Source: Onthophagus taurus
Lineage: Eukaryota > Arthropoda > Insecta > Coleoptera > Scarabaeidae
Direction: 5' to 3'
Length of the DNA stretch: 64,000 bases
Assembly (NCBI RefSeq): GCF_036711975.1
Contig: NC_091966.1
Location: 26,047,501-26,111,500 of the forward strand
Shown one piece after another: positions 10,985 through 22,599 of this stretch. The position numbers were made by a program, and so were the translations under genes. The notes beneath the pieces are model-generated. The model was not told where the DNA came from. It did not search any database and worked only from the letters and a program-made list of their open reading frames with translations. Numbering within the stretch: position 1 is the stretch's first letter; the number at the start of each line of letters is the position of its first letter.

Positions 10985-12955
10985 AAAACAGAGTACTTTA
11001 CTTTTAAAATTGGCGCCTACACTTTCTGAGATTTTTCAGAATCTAAAAGGAAATTACAAATTTTCGAAAACAGATTCATTTATATTTCAAGGGGGAAACG
11101 GTTTGACCTATGATTCACACTTTTGACGTTTACCCCTACGCCCCCACGAATACCTTCTCAAATATTTTAAATAGAATGACCCATCGCGTGGTATCTCAAA
11201 TGAAAGCTTATCTTATAAGGATTATGGTGATGTGTCACTTGAGCATTTTTTTTTAATTTAGCGTTGAGAAATGATCAATTCATTTTACATTAGAATAAGA
11301 ATTTAAACATCTAAGTAGGCGTCAAAAATAACATTTTAACAAAACTAAAAAAAGAACATTCACAAGAACTGCTCAAAATGAGCACCATTAGTCTCCATGC
11401 AGTAGTAAAGCCGGTTTTCAAATTCTTGCCTTACTTTCTGAAAACTTTCTCGTGGAATGTTTCGGCACTCGTTGCTAATTCGTTGACGCAAGTCATTTAA
11501 ATCTATGGGTTTAGTCTTATAAACTATTGACTTGAAATGATCCCAAAGGAAGAAGTCAAGACTTGTGAGGTCCGGTCATCGTGGACGCATTCGATTGTTC
11601 CTTATCTACCAATCCAGTGATTTGGAAATTTCCAGTTAAACCAATTACGAACATTCGCAGCATAATGCGGTGGAGCACCATCCTGCTGGAAGAACAATTG
11701 ATGTTCGTCGAGTACTTCATTACCTTCTTCATCAAGCTGGTTTTCCATTTCTTAGTTATTAGAGGATCGATGATGTTTTCCAACATATTCAAGTACACGT
11801 CACTGTTTAGCGTTTCATTAATGAATATGGGTCAAACTATTCCAGTATTCCAGCCCAAACATTAATCTTTTGAGGTCTCTGGGTATGTTCCTCTCTTGTA
11901 ACATGGGGATTTTCGTCGCTCCAATATCATCGTACATTATGCTTGTTCCATTTAATGTAAAAAGTGCACTCATCCATGATTTAATACGAAAATGCATATT
12001 TAACATTGCTTTGAACTTCCAAAAAGAAACGTCAAATCGCAACTTTAAAGTGATTTTTCGGTAAGTACTACACTTTTCCGCACTTTTTTTTAATCATTAA
12101 CGCCTCTTTTGACTCATTTCCTATCGATTAAAAAAAATCATCGATTTTTAAGACTAACTCCTAATCTTGAATTATTCCGAAATTTATGCAACTTTGTCAT
12201 TTTGCGTACCGACGAGTAAGAAAGTCCGGTGGATGCTGCAACCTGACGCAAAGAACTGGTTGGCTCCATGGTAAAATATCCAATTACTTCCATCTTCGCC
12301 AGTTCATCTACTACCTTATTAGTGTGCCTTTTCTTGTTCTCTACCGATCCAGTTACTTAAAATTTTTGCACAAGTTCGCGAACGTATTTATGCTCCATAT
12401 GCTTATTTGGATGTCATTGATTAAAAACCCTTGCTGTTGCACGAGCACATTGCTCGGCACCATAAATGTAGATAACTTCCACCCTTTCAGCAATAGAGTT
12501 TTACGGAAACCAATGTAAGTTAAGTTGACTAAACGGTAACAACTAATTTGACAGTTTGTTAGACAAAACGTCATCGGCTTGTTTTCTTTTGTTTCCACGC
12601 CTAACTGATGAAAATTAGGTTGCGATAGCACTTATCGTTCGCCTGAACTGACAATGATAAACTTTGTCATAAAATGTATGAGAAAATAGGAAACGTGGGC
12701 AAGTGACACATCACCATAATCCTTATAAGATAAGCTTTCATTTGAGATACCACGCGATGGGTCATTCCATTTAAAATTTTTGGGGAGGTATTCGTGGGGG
12801 CCTAGGGGGAAACGTCAAAAATGTGATTGATAGGTCAAACCGTTTCCCCCTTGAAATATAAGTGGACCTTTTTTCGGAAATTTTCAATTTCCTTTTGGTT
12901 TCAGAAATATGTTAGGCGGATCGTTTTCAAAAAATCACCCGGTATGTGCTGAAGG
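10985..12955 (-). mobile_element. DNA transposon with about 250-bp terminal inverted repeats
   Basis: Sequence at about 11042-11240 (ATTTCAAGGGGGAAACGG, CACGCGATGGGTCATTC, CTTATAAGATAAGC read in inverse) is repeated inverted at about 12695-12903, and weaker match continues outward to about 10985 and 12955. The interior encodes a broken transposase on the minus strand. TIR length and domain type suggest an IS630/Tc1-mariner-related element with long TIRs. Target duplication was not resolved. Confidence 0.8.
11380..12640 (-). pseudogene. broken IS630/mariner-type DDE transposase
   Basis: Minus-strand frames, pieced in order without joining, show an N-terminal helix-turn-helix part (12350-12620), a second HTH-like piece with TSSLRQVAASTGLSYSSVR (about 12190-12290), a middle piece with WKFKAMLNMH and QERNIPRDLKRL (11818-12042), QLFFQQDGAPPHYAANVR near 11660-11710, and IEWPPRSPDLTSLDFF-like sequence to about 11540. 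WKFPNHWIGR and the SPDL box are family hallmarks. At least three frameshifts separate the pieces. Confidence 0.8.
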
Positions 12956-13254
12956 TCAAATAAAATAGCTGGTGAAACATCAAAGACACCGCCGGTTTTG
13001 TCCATTCTGGTTATTTTGTGGTTTGAATATATAAAAATGCTATTTAAAAATGTAGGGGTGATGAAAGAAACTCCACATTGCATGAAAATTTTAAACTATC
13101 TAAGAATGTAGTTATGACTCTTTAGTGATTCCCAAATTTTCAAATTTTTTTCTTCACTCGTTCAAAACTTATAGCTCCGTCCCAGGAGTTTTGGAAAACC
13201 CGGTATTAAAAAATAAGTTTTGTAAGACACGCTTGAAATGTACGAATTCAAGTT

Positions 13255-13283
13255 AAAAACGAGTGCCGAAGCCACGAGTTTTT
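13255..13283. repeat. GA/GA-bulged hairpin with GAA triloop (5' end of Crypton)
   Basis: AAAAAC and GTTTTT form the outer stem; GA faces GA; inner stem GTGCC/GCCAC has one C-C mismatch; GAA forms the loop. The same structure occurs at 27479-27510 in perfect form and in unrelated-sequence versions at 15365, 15934, 16002 and 21811. Confidence 0.6.
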
Positions 13284-13463
13284 TTAATGAATGAGTGCTT
13301 TAAGTCTTACGAAACGTGTTTTTTATACTATTTTTTGTAATTCGCGTTTTTATCCCTTTTTTTTAACAAAAATAAAATAAACTTTGACAATGTAGGGAAA
13401 TAGGTATGTAGCAGTTGGTAACACTTGAAAATAGAAATTTGAATTGACAATAATACAAACAAA

Positions 13464-14491
13464 ATGTATTCACTCGATAAAAATCTTTCATATACACCTC
13501 CCGAAATAAAAGAAATTGCTGAGAGTACTGTTAAAACATTACTTCCAGAGAAATCCCACGAAAGATACGAGCAACAGTATGCTAAATTTAATTCGTGGTG
13601 CGAAGAGAAGAGGATTAAACAAATATCAGAAAATGTACTGATTGTATATTTTGAAAATCAAGGAAAAAATATAAGTCCTCATCATTGTGGACCTTATATT
13701 CGATGTTAAAAACGTGTTTAAACATCCATAAAGATGTGGATATAACAAAATATAAAAAACTTCAAGTCCTCTTAAAAAAATTGTTAAAAAGTTACGTACC
13801 CAAAGAATCTAAAATTTTAGAATATGACCATATCATTAAATTTATAAAGGAAGCTAATAATAAAGTGTATTTAGCTATGAAAGTATGTACATCTTTCTTT
13901 CTATTGATTTTGTAGATAATTTACTAAGTTATTTTAGGTAATTTTAACAATGGGGTACAATGAGGTATGTCGAAGAGAAGAATTATTAAATATATGTGTG
14001 GATGATCTTCATTATAAATCAGACTGTATAACAGTAAATATACCTGAAACAAAAAATGATGTCCCTAGAATGTTGAAATGTTGAAAAGACTATAGCAAAC
14101 TTCGACCGAAGAATCCTACAATATTCCTAGAGAAATTGCCAAATTTCTTCAATTGCCCGATTCTCACCTTTATACTGGACATTGTTTTAGAAGATCTACT
14201 GCTACACACATAGCAAACAGTGGTGGTGACTTTTTGACCATACAACGTTTAGGTGGTTGGAAAAGTTCAGCAGTTGCGGAAGGATTTGTTGATTCTTCTT
14301 TAAAAAATAAAATTGATGTTGCAAATATCTTAAACACACACCCAGCAACAAATGATAATATCACTATCAAAGGTAGTGAAAATATTGAACAAAATGTATA
14401 CACCGCACATGGTATTGTTATTGAGGCTAAAGACAGTTCAACGGTAAACATTAAAGTTTACAATAATTGTTCATTTGCATCGAGCAGTTAG
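13464..14491 (+). pseudogene. Crypton tyrosine recombinase, frameshifted
   Basis: Three blocks follow each other. 13464-13709 is an N-terminal SAM-like domain (YEQQYAKFNSWCEEK, VLIVYFENQ). 13685-13915 continues in another frame, overlapping the first (KTCLNIHKDVDITKYKKLQ). 14153-14491 is the catalytic end with HLYTGHCFRRSTATHIANSG (the H-x-x-R box) and LGGWKSSAVAEGFVDSS. At the place where Crypton recombinases normally have the nucleophilic Tyr (AEGY), this copy has Phe. A damaged linker (13915-14150) separates blocks two and three. It cannot be active. Confidence 0.85.
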
Positions 14492-15364
14492 TAAGATTGT
14501 TTTTTATTTGTTTTTGTTGTATTTTGTGTTCAATATATGAATTTGTTCAGCAATTTCCAATTTTATTATAACCTTAAATTTAACTTATACATTCGTAAAC
14601 AGCATTCTAAACACAATTCATGTAAACGTGACCACATCACCTCAAGAAGTTGTGCAACAACTCGATACGTCATCACCAATGTGTTCAAAATTATTACAAC
14701 TTTTAAATTTAAATCTTTATTTTTTTCTTGCTATCATTTTTTCCCTAAACTTGTCCTTTAATTAAAATATTATTGATTATTGCCGGATATTATTTTTTTG
14801 TGTGCTCCTTCTTATATGTATATATTTCGCGGTTTAAACCAACTAAATCAATTTTACTAGGTATAAATTCCAATTTAAATTGTCACATTGACAACTAGAG
14901 AAATTAATGACCCAATGTGAAACCAACTTGAACTGATTCCATAAAATGTTACTAAAATCTCATTACAGTATCGGATGCTGTGAAGAGTCTCATTACAGCA
15001 CCCGTTTGAGTACTGTAATAGCTTTCATTACCGTCGCGAATTACAAAGACATACTTATAACCATGTTATAAGAATACGCAGATTGCAATAACGTTTAGAC
15101 GACAATAGCTGGCGCGTAAATTTTAAATTTTAGTAAAATTCAAATTACGCGATCTAAATACACTGAATATATGTATATGTAAAAACAACTTGCTATCGTC
15201 GTGTTATAATAAAAACATGGTTTTTGTTTTTAATTTATTATAAAGCAGAGAAATAAGTAATGGGAATAGTATATTGTTTTATATGGAAGAGAAGTAGTGC
15301 TTTTTATGGCGTGGTCTGTCGCTAATGACAGATGAGCCGTTAAAATTGTGGCGTGTCCGACAGT

Positions 15365-15393
15365 TTGCCGGACGAACGAAGTGAGTCCGGCAA
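15365..15393. repeat. GA/GA-bulged hairpin, left foldback arm
   Basis: Outer stem TTGCCGGAC/GTCCGGCAA (9 perfect pairs), GA opposite GA, inner stem AC/GT, GAA triloop. Palindromic apart from the centre. Confidence 0.75.
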
Positions 15394-15658
15394 TGACGGA
15401 CCAGCCACAAACGAATCTGCTTCTCTTCCGAATAAAACATAGTATTTTTTCTTCAAACGTTGCAAATAATTGCAATGTAAATTTTAATAAATTTAATAAA
15501 ATGACAATTAACTTATTATGTATTAATGAGAAATCGAAGGACGTCATGACAAAATAACGTTAGCAACGACGACGTAAATTTGACAATCAATAAAAAAAAG
15601 TAAACAGTTTTGCGCGAATTTTAACTTTTAACTGTTAGTTAAATTTATTTTGTACAAA

Positions 15659-15826
15659 ATGTCGTCCGAAATTAACGATATCGCGAAGAAGGTAATAGAA
15701 AATAGTTTATTACCTTCGAAATCTACTAAAATATATAATGGTGCGTACAATAAATTTCTTACATGGTGTAATAAAAAAAATATAAAAGACTATTCGGAAA
15801 ATTATTTGTTTTGTTCTTTAATTTAA
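15659..15826 (+). pseudogene. Crypton recombinase N-terminal fragment (second copy)
   Basis: A 55-codon frame starting at ATG 15659 reads like the first block of the 13.4-kb Crypton: EINDIAKKVIENSLLPSKS aligns with the EIKEIAESTVKTLLPEKS part, then YNKFLTWCNKKNIKDYSEN. It ends at a TAA before the core and catalytic domains, and its DNA is distinctly different from the first copy, so it is another lineage of the family. Confidence 0.7.
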
Positions 15827-15933
15827 GCGCTGAAGAACATTTCACTTTAGCGCCGTATTATTTGCAACGTTTGAAGAAAAAATACTATGTTTTATTCGGA
15901 AGAGAAGCAGATTCGTTTGTGGCTGGTCCGTCA

Positions 15934-15962
15934 TTGCCGGACTCACTTCGTTCGTCCGGCAA
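15934..15962. repeat. GA/GA-bulged hairpin, right foldback arm
   Basis: Inverted counterpart of the 15365-15393 hairpin with identical sequence on the opposite strand: outer stem of nine pairs, GA/GA, AC/GT and GAA. Confidence 0.75.
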
Positions 15963-16001
15963 ACTGTCGGACACGCCACAATTTTAACGGCTCATCTGTC
16001 A

Positions 16002-16028
16002 TTAGCGACTCACTGCGTTCGTCGCTAA
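16002..16028. repeat. second GA/GA-bulged hairpin, present only in right arm
   Basis: On the minus strand: outer stem TTAGCGAC/GTCGCTAA, GA opposite GA, inner stem AC/GT, triloop GCA. The corresponding place in the left arm (about 15315-15330) simply reads through without it. Confidence 0.75.
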
Positions 16029-16083
16029 GCGACAGACCACGCCATAAAAAGCACTGCTTCTCTTCCATATAAAACAATATACT

Positions 16084-16904
16084 ATTTTAAAGAATTTTTG
16101 GAGAAATTGGAAATTTAGATAATGACTGTTATTATTGTTTTTTATTTTATTTTTTGTTTTTACATTATTATTACGTAATTGAGCTTTCGTAGCCGAATAT
16201 ACATAAAGACTGCCATTCGTAAAACTACCTCTTTTGGAAGGGTTTACTTTAATTTTGGACTTTTTGGGTTAGTTTTTAAAAAATAAATTTCTTTTTTGAT
16301 ATTGACTATTTTGGCAAGATTAATCAAATCTTCCTTTGGATATAATAATTGTCCCTATGACAGGGAATATATCCACGAATATTGTTGTGTGTTGCAGATT
16401 ACTTCCTTATCCTCATATAAATTTGTAGAGATTATTATTTATTGTAGAAACTTGTCAAATTTCATACAATAAGTATTTAATTTGTTAATAATTTCATTAT
16501 TTTTAAAAATTTTTGAATATCGCTATGTACAGTTATAGGCATTTATGTTTGCCATTAATTCTTTCTTGGCTTTTTGGATTTAGATTAATCAATCGAGCAA
16601 TTTGCAGAAAACCAGGTATATGTATTGTATATCAAATATTATAAGTGATTTTTTTTAATTTTCGCACTCTTCAATAATCATACTTCGTAATACTATGTAA
16701 TATAATAGATAAATCCTATATCAAATAGTTTTTCTTTAAAAAAATCTGTAAGACTATATACAATTAATTTTACAAAAAAAATTTTAACGCACTGAAAGTG
16801 TTTATTAAGAAATAATAATAACAATAACAGCAATAATAATAATCTTTATTACAGATTCTAAATTACATAAACTAAACGCTAACGACAAAACTAACAGTCA
16901 ATTT
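16084..16904. other. AT-rich intergenic sequence
   Basis: No coding or terminal-repeat signal was found. Short ATA/ATT-rich microsatellite-like runs occur at 16805-16850. Confidence 0.4.
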
Positions 16905-16911
16905 AGTATGG

Positions 16912-19886
16912 ACCTATGCGAAATTAGCCCCCATTTTCCTAGCCCCCAATTAGATAGGATTTTACATGTATAGTATTTTGATTATAACAAGAGAACCACT
17001 GAACCGATTTTGATAAACAATGTCTCATTCGAAAGCTGAATCCTTAACCAATACGAAAGTGGAAATGCCCGATTCGAAATCTCTTTCGAATTCCGCTAAA
17101 ACGCCAAAATATTGCGAAGATACACGAACATAACACAAAACCGACCTTCTTTAAGTAGTCATAACTCGTAAAGGATGTATTCGATTATCAAGATCTATAC
17201 GTCATTCGATTCGTCATAGTTTCTTCTATTGAAATCATAAAAAGCCCGATTTCAATTCTTTCCCGTTAACCTTATACAGACCTCGGAACGACACCGTGTT
17301 CGGCTCGTTGTTTATGCACGTATGGACGCCCGAAAACCTAGCCCCCAATAAGAAAAAATTAATTTGTATTAAATCGATTATAACTAGAGAACGGTTTGAC
17401 GGGTTTTAATGTTTTATATCTCAATCCAAAGCTTGCGCTTGGCTAAATGGAGTTGATGAAATGCCCAATTCGACATATTTAAGGATTTTGATTAAAACAC
17501 AAAAACTCACTAATTAAACACATCAATTATCTCCTTAATTAATTGATCAATGTTAGTCATCAACGTCTCGATCGAAAGTATCATCCACAATGAATGCGAA
17601 GGCGGAAATACCCGATCTCAAAATTTACTAATTACCTACGTATGGTTATTTAAATGCCTCCACGTATCTACCGACTGGAAGTCTAGCTTCCAATAAGAAA
17701 AAAATAATTTTGATTAAATCCGCTATAACTAAAGAACGATTTGACCAATTTTAATGTTATATATTTCAAATGAAAGCTTGCGTCTGGCTGAATGTAGAAG
17801 TTATAAACGTTAAATTAACAAGGCGTATACACGCATAACATTATAGTACATGAAACTGTAAGTGCATTTTTCTCGAAACATCCTTTTTACATCTGGTTAA
17901 CACGGTTCCTAAAAAACTACTCATTCGATTGACTTAAAATTTAAACTGCACTTTCAAATAGCATCTTTCTATCGTATGACCTACAGAAAAACTGATACGA
18001 TGTATACATATGTTTTTTTTGCAATAAATTTATCGATTTCAAGAACAAAATCGATTATCTTAATTTGACTAGGCACCATTTTGGCAATAATGCTTCTTTT
18101 TTGCTTAGTTCTAGTTCAAACGATAATCGCAAGTATATAGAAAGAATATTCATTTGATTTTTGAGTTTCAGATCATTTCAAGGATAGATATTGTGTCAAC
18201 CAGAAACTTAGACAATCCACGCACCAACTTGGTTGAGGGACGATGTAAAGATTATTTTCTATAAACAATTCTTTTCAAATAAGTAAATATGTATATCACG
18301 AAAACATATGCAAAAGATTAAATTGAAATACCACATAATTTGGCAGCCAAAAATTCCGCCTTAAAAAGCTTGAATTAGATTATGCTAGTATTATTTGGAG
18401 TGGTTTGTACTCAATTTTAAATTATTTCATGTTTGGACAATGTTAATAATTAAAGCTTTATAATTTTTCAAGCATAAAATGTAAAAATTTATTGAATGGT
18501 ACCGTTTTCAAGCACAAATCCAATGATTAGCGTTCAAACGGTTTTATCTGGCAATATTACACCGTTCAAACCGAATTATCCCGATATGTTTTGGTAAATA
18601 AATAAAATTGAAAACGACTCACCGAATGGATGTTGTTTCCCTTGGATTTTACTTCGAAGCTCAGCTGGAAAGAAAAGATAAATTAGTTTATTGTGACAAA
18701 AAAAATGAATTAATACGATACCTTTTAACATCCATAAAATAGCAATCCGATGATCTCAACTATATCACATCACTAATATCACCTAACACTTAGCATAAAT
18801 ATAGCACGTATTTATCACTTAATTCAAGTAATAAGTTTTATTTTTCAAAACTACTCTATCACCCTTAAATGCCCGCACATCAACTAAAATGCGTTACTAG
18901 CGAATCAACTTTCAAACATCCCCTCCTTAATTTATTGTGTGAAGAAAGAATACTGGAGGTGAATAAACAAAAAATGTAAAGACGACGGGGCGAAGCGGTT
19001 TTAAATCGTTTTTTTTTTGTTTTTCAACCTTTCAATAAAAAAATTACTCGTTTTCTCGAAACATTTCAAATAAAACTTACATACGTCATTTTACTAAAAT
19101 AAAACGCACTAATCGAATTTATGCATCATCCCTTATTTTTTGTGTCATGAAATATAAATTTTAAAAAAATCGTATCTCAAGAACGGATTGAGATATCATT
19201 ATGAAATAAAGAACATTTTAAAGCAAATTTAATGAAGATTTAATGCACTATATGTATATAATTTCTTATTTTCTATAAACATTGTTGTTATGATACAGCC
19301 GCTCCGTACCCTTAACGGGATTTTGGGATCAAATCGGGCATTTCAACGTACGCATTCAGCCAGACGCAAGCTATCGTTTGAGATATAAAACATTAAAATC
19401 CGTCAAACTGTTCTCTAGTTATAATTAGTTCAATACAAATTGATTTTTTCTTATTCGGCTAGACTTTCGGTCGTCCATACTTGCATAAACAACGAACCTA
19501 ACACGGTGTCATTCCGAGGGCTGTACATAGTTAACGGGAGAGGATTCAGATTGTGATTTTGATAGAAGAAACTATGACGAATCGAATGACGTATATATCT
19601 CGATAATCGAGTACATCGTTTACGAGTTATGTTATGACCACTTAAAGAAAGCCATTTTTGTGTTATTTTCGTGTACCTTCGCAATATTTTGGCATTTTAG
19701 CGGAATTCGAAAGAGATTTCGAATCGGGCATTTCCACATTCGTATTGGCCAAGGATTAAGCTTTCGAATGAGACATTGATTATCGAAATCGGTTGAGCGG
19801 TTTTCATGTTACAATCAAAATACTATACATGTAAAATCCTATCTAATGGGGGGCTAGAAAAATGGTGGCTAACTGCGCATAGGTTC
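16912..19886. mobile_element. 3-kb non-coding element with about 570-bp inverted ends
   Basis: The left end (16912-17480) starts CCTATGCGAAATTAGCCC and the right end (about 19280-19886) is its inverted copy, ending GGGGGCTAG..CTAACTGCGCATAGG. Long stretches match at high identity, including AATGCCCGATTCGAAATCTC. AGTATGG lies just outside both ends (16905-16911 and 19887-19893), a candidate target-site duplication. The interior has a diverged direct copy of part of the TIR at 17690-17830 and no transposase. Class is unknown; it must be mobilised in trans. Confidence 0.75.
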
Positions 19887-19893
19887 AGTATGG

Positions 19894-21749
19894 CGCCATT
19901 AAACTATGACATTTAGAAGACAATATGCACAGAACGGTTACAAAATCGAATTCTTTCGGTTCTACCTTACACTCTTATACCATGCTTATAACCATGTTTA
20001 GTTGTACTAGTTTATCATGTTTTGTTTAAATTTTGTTTTTTTAATTTCCCATTTATTACTGCAATCTATCTCATACAACAACAATAAACAGTATATTTAA
20101 CATTATAAAAAAAAATAATAATAACACAGGAAGAACCGCTCACTAATAGGTCCAAAAGGAAACCATATTAATGCCTACACGGCATATTATTATAAACTTT
20201 AAAACTTTAAACTTTTGTTTGTGTACAGTAGATCAGTTGAGTGTTTCTAGTTAATTTTGGGTTGCTGATTTCAAATATGCCTTCCATTTGTTTGTAACAC
20301 GTCACGTTTTTTTTATTCAGGTTTTTCACGACTGCGAGACTTAAGATTTTATAGGGAAACTATACATGCAGTGCATTTAATATTTGGCACCTTGATATAA
20401 GGTGAAGAGGCACATGACACTACCTTTTAGTGGTAGTGTCATGTTTGTTCGGTGTAACCGGAAGTTGTTACTAACATCATTTTGAAAAAAAATTTATGTT
20501 ATTTTTCAAATAAAAATTATTTAGAATTGTATTATGTTGTATTATGTATTAATTGTGATTAATAGAGATGTTAGTAACACTTGTTTATTATTAATTTTAT
20601 TGCATTATTTTCTTAAAACTAAAGCAAATGTTCAAATTTTTTGGCGTCGGTGTCGACACTAATATAAACTCTGCATCGCCGGAGAAAAGATCTTTTTACT
20701 AGTCGTGCAAATCTCCTTGTGGCGCAGTTCGGCCAGATTTTCAATCGGTTTTGAATGAACCTTTTCTTTTATGTAATACAAAAATTAAGGGGATTTAGGT
20801 CCGGATAACGAGGAGGCGACGTAATCAAACCAGGGTGTCAAATCCATCTTTCGGGATATTCTGTATTTAAGTAATTCAAGTCACTACTACTTCATGTATA
20901 CTCCATGTATCTCAATTTTCGTTATTTCGGACTTAGATCGTTTTTATAATAAACACTTTTGCGAAAAATGTCTATTACAAATGTGAACATGTCAGCAAGA
21001 TTCTGTAATATATCTAACAACATGTACGTCATCTACTTACGCTTTATATTTTATATCAAGTGTGACAATGAGGAAATATGTATGTGATAATAAGAGATAG
21101 AGAATGGCTTATCATTTTCCCGGTTAGTTAACTTTCTGCTCTATTACTCTGTGTTGAACAACCCTTTTTTCATCAAATTAACACTAAATTTTGGAGTATT
21201 TTGAACAACAATTTTTGTAGTATCTGGAAAAATGTAACCACTATCCATGTCTGTAAAGTTGACATGTTAGGTTGGGAACTTAAGGAGTTATTGCTGTGTG
21301 ACGTTCAAAATTTGAACCTTCTTTTATGATTTTTTTCCCCAATAAGTTCACATGTTTTGTCCTAACGAAAATAACTGATGTATAGAATAATGTGTTAAAA
21401 TTACAGCTCGATAGGAAGTGAGTAATAGTTAGGTTAATGCATCGGTGTGGATCTTACTTTCAAAATGTGAAAGAAAAGAAATCGATTTTTTAAACCATCA
21501 CAGCAATACCCCTTTAAAATCAGCAATAGCACTCTCTTCTATATGCTATAATTTTGTAAATAGTTGGAATTTCGATTAGAAATTTTCAGAGCAGACTCTT
21601 AATAAATGTTACTAATGAAATACATAGAAAAAATTATCGATTTTTTTAAAACGCCACCAGCAACACCCAATGTTTTTCGCTTACAATAGACAACTTTCTA
21701 GACATTGATGAACAAAGGACAATCTTCACAAGATTTTCATTCCTGATTA
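19894..21749. other. intergenic sequence with two small inverted repeats
   Basis: A perfect 13-bp stem (ACATGACACTACC with its complement) forms a hairpin at about 20412-20444. TGTTACTAACATC (about 20466) and its complement (about 20569) may delimit a 120-bp MITE-like piece. No coding signal found elsewhere. Confidence 0.4.
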
Positions 21750-21905
21750 TAATCATATATTATACAACAAGACGATCGAAAATACTCGATAATACGAGAC
21801 GTATTGCCTGAAACACCACGAGACCGAAGGTCGAGTGGTGTTTTTTAAGGCAATACGTCGAGATTCGTGTATTTTCGATTGTCGTGTTGTATATGGCTAG
21901 ACTAT
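21750..21905. repeat. long imperfect palindrome with bulged-hairpin apex
   Basis: Two arms of about 65-70 bases fold on each other: ATTATACAACAAGACGATCG and AATACTCGATAATACGAGAC pair with the sequences after 21845. The apex is the hairpin described at 21811-21843. The length (about 155 bp) fits a tiny foldback/MITE insertion. Confidence 0.75.
21811..21843. repeat. GA/GA-bulged hairpin with GAA triloop, palindrome apex
   Basis: Outer stem AAACACCAC/GTGGTGTTT (9 pairs), GA opposite GA, inner stem GACC/GGTC, GAA triloop. Stem sequences are unrelated to those at 13255 or 15365, while the architecture is identical. Confidence 0.75.
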
Positions 21906-22021
21906 TTCATGAATAAAAAATATACATATTTTTAGAATTTTAATATTTTTTTTAATAAATTACATTGATTGTTATGGAAACATGCATGGATGTCTCGAAA
22001 TTAATTAAATGTCAAACAAGC

Positions 22022-22072
22022 GATAATACAAAGGTTCGTATTACAGCGATAATACAAAGGTTCGTATTATCG
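22022..22072. repeat. 27-bp tandem duplication
   Basis: GCGATAATACAAAGGTTCGT is repeated twice in a row with ATTACA / ATTATC joints. Too short to be more than a replication-slippage or small-repeat signal. Confidence 0.7.
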
Positions 22073-22599
22073 TTCTCCATGGTTACGGCCAAATAACCGC
22101 TGAAATACTCGCAATTGACGGAAAACCGCGAATTCTTATTGGCTGTTAACGATATGAATGAAATAGTCAGTATAATCACACAATGAACCTCGAGTCTCAC
22201 ATCGCTATATTGATGTAAATAGTTATACCTTGTTTTTAAGCAAGGAGAGGAGTGAATCCGTAAGTGGAAGATTACTTATTCGGACAGACCAAAATATTAC
22301 TCTCTACCACATATCAATAAGAGTTAAAAAAAGGGCGTTTTCCATTAATTTGTTGCTACTTTGATATGATAGGTTAAAATGGTTGGTAACTATATAGACT
22401 TGGAGATGGTAAAAAAAATATTTACGGTTTAGGCAGTCGCTAGCACTTGGACTGCTATAAACATATAAGATAACAACTACATGAGGTCATAGCCGACAGT
22501 TAATAAATCTCTATGCAAAGTCTCGATATGATCAGCTGGATCATTTAATCAAAAAAGGTAAACACCGCGCATAGTAAATCATAAATATTATAAATGTTT

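Larger units (their letters stand above)
13200..15060 (+). mobile_element. Crypton-type (tyrosine recombinase) element
   Basis: A tyrosine-recombinase gene remnant (13464-14491) lies between a 5' segment (13200-13330) and a 3' segment (14880-15060). Both outer segments recur together in a 275-bp derivative at 27285-27560, which marks them as element ends rather than host DNA. The 5' segment carries the special hairpin at 13255-13283; the 3' one contains TTGTCACATTGACAACTAG. Exact termini are uncertain. Confidence 0.65.
15268..16083. repeat. foldback element, about 210-240-bp inverted arms
   Basis: The left arm (about 15268-15472) and right arm (about 15850-16083) are near-identical inverted copies: both contain TGGAAGAGAAG, GCCATAAAAAGCA-type ends, GTGGCGTGTCCGACAG and TTCGGAAGAGAAGCAG. 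They enclose a Crypton N-terminal fragment. Each arm carries a bulged hairpin, and the right arm carries a second one absent from the left. It may be a rearranged Crypton-derived or independent foldback transposon. Confidence 0.8.
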
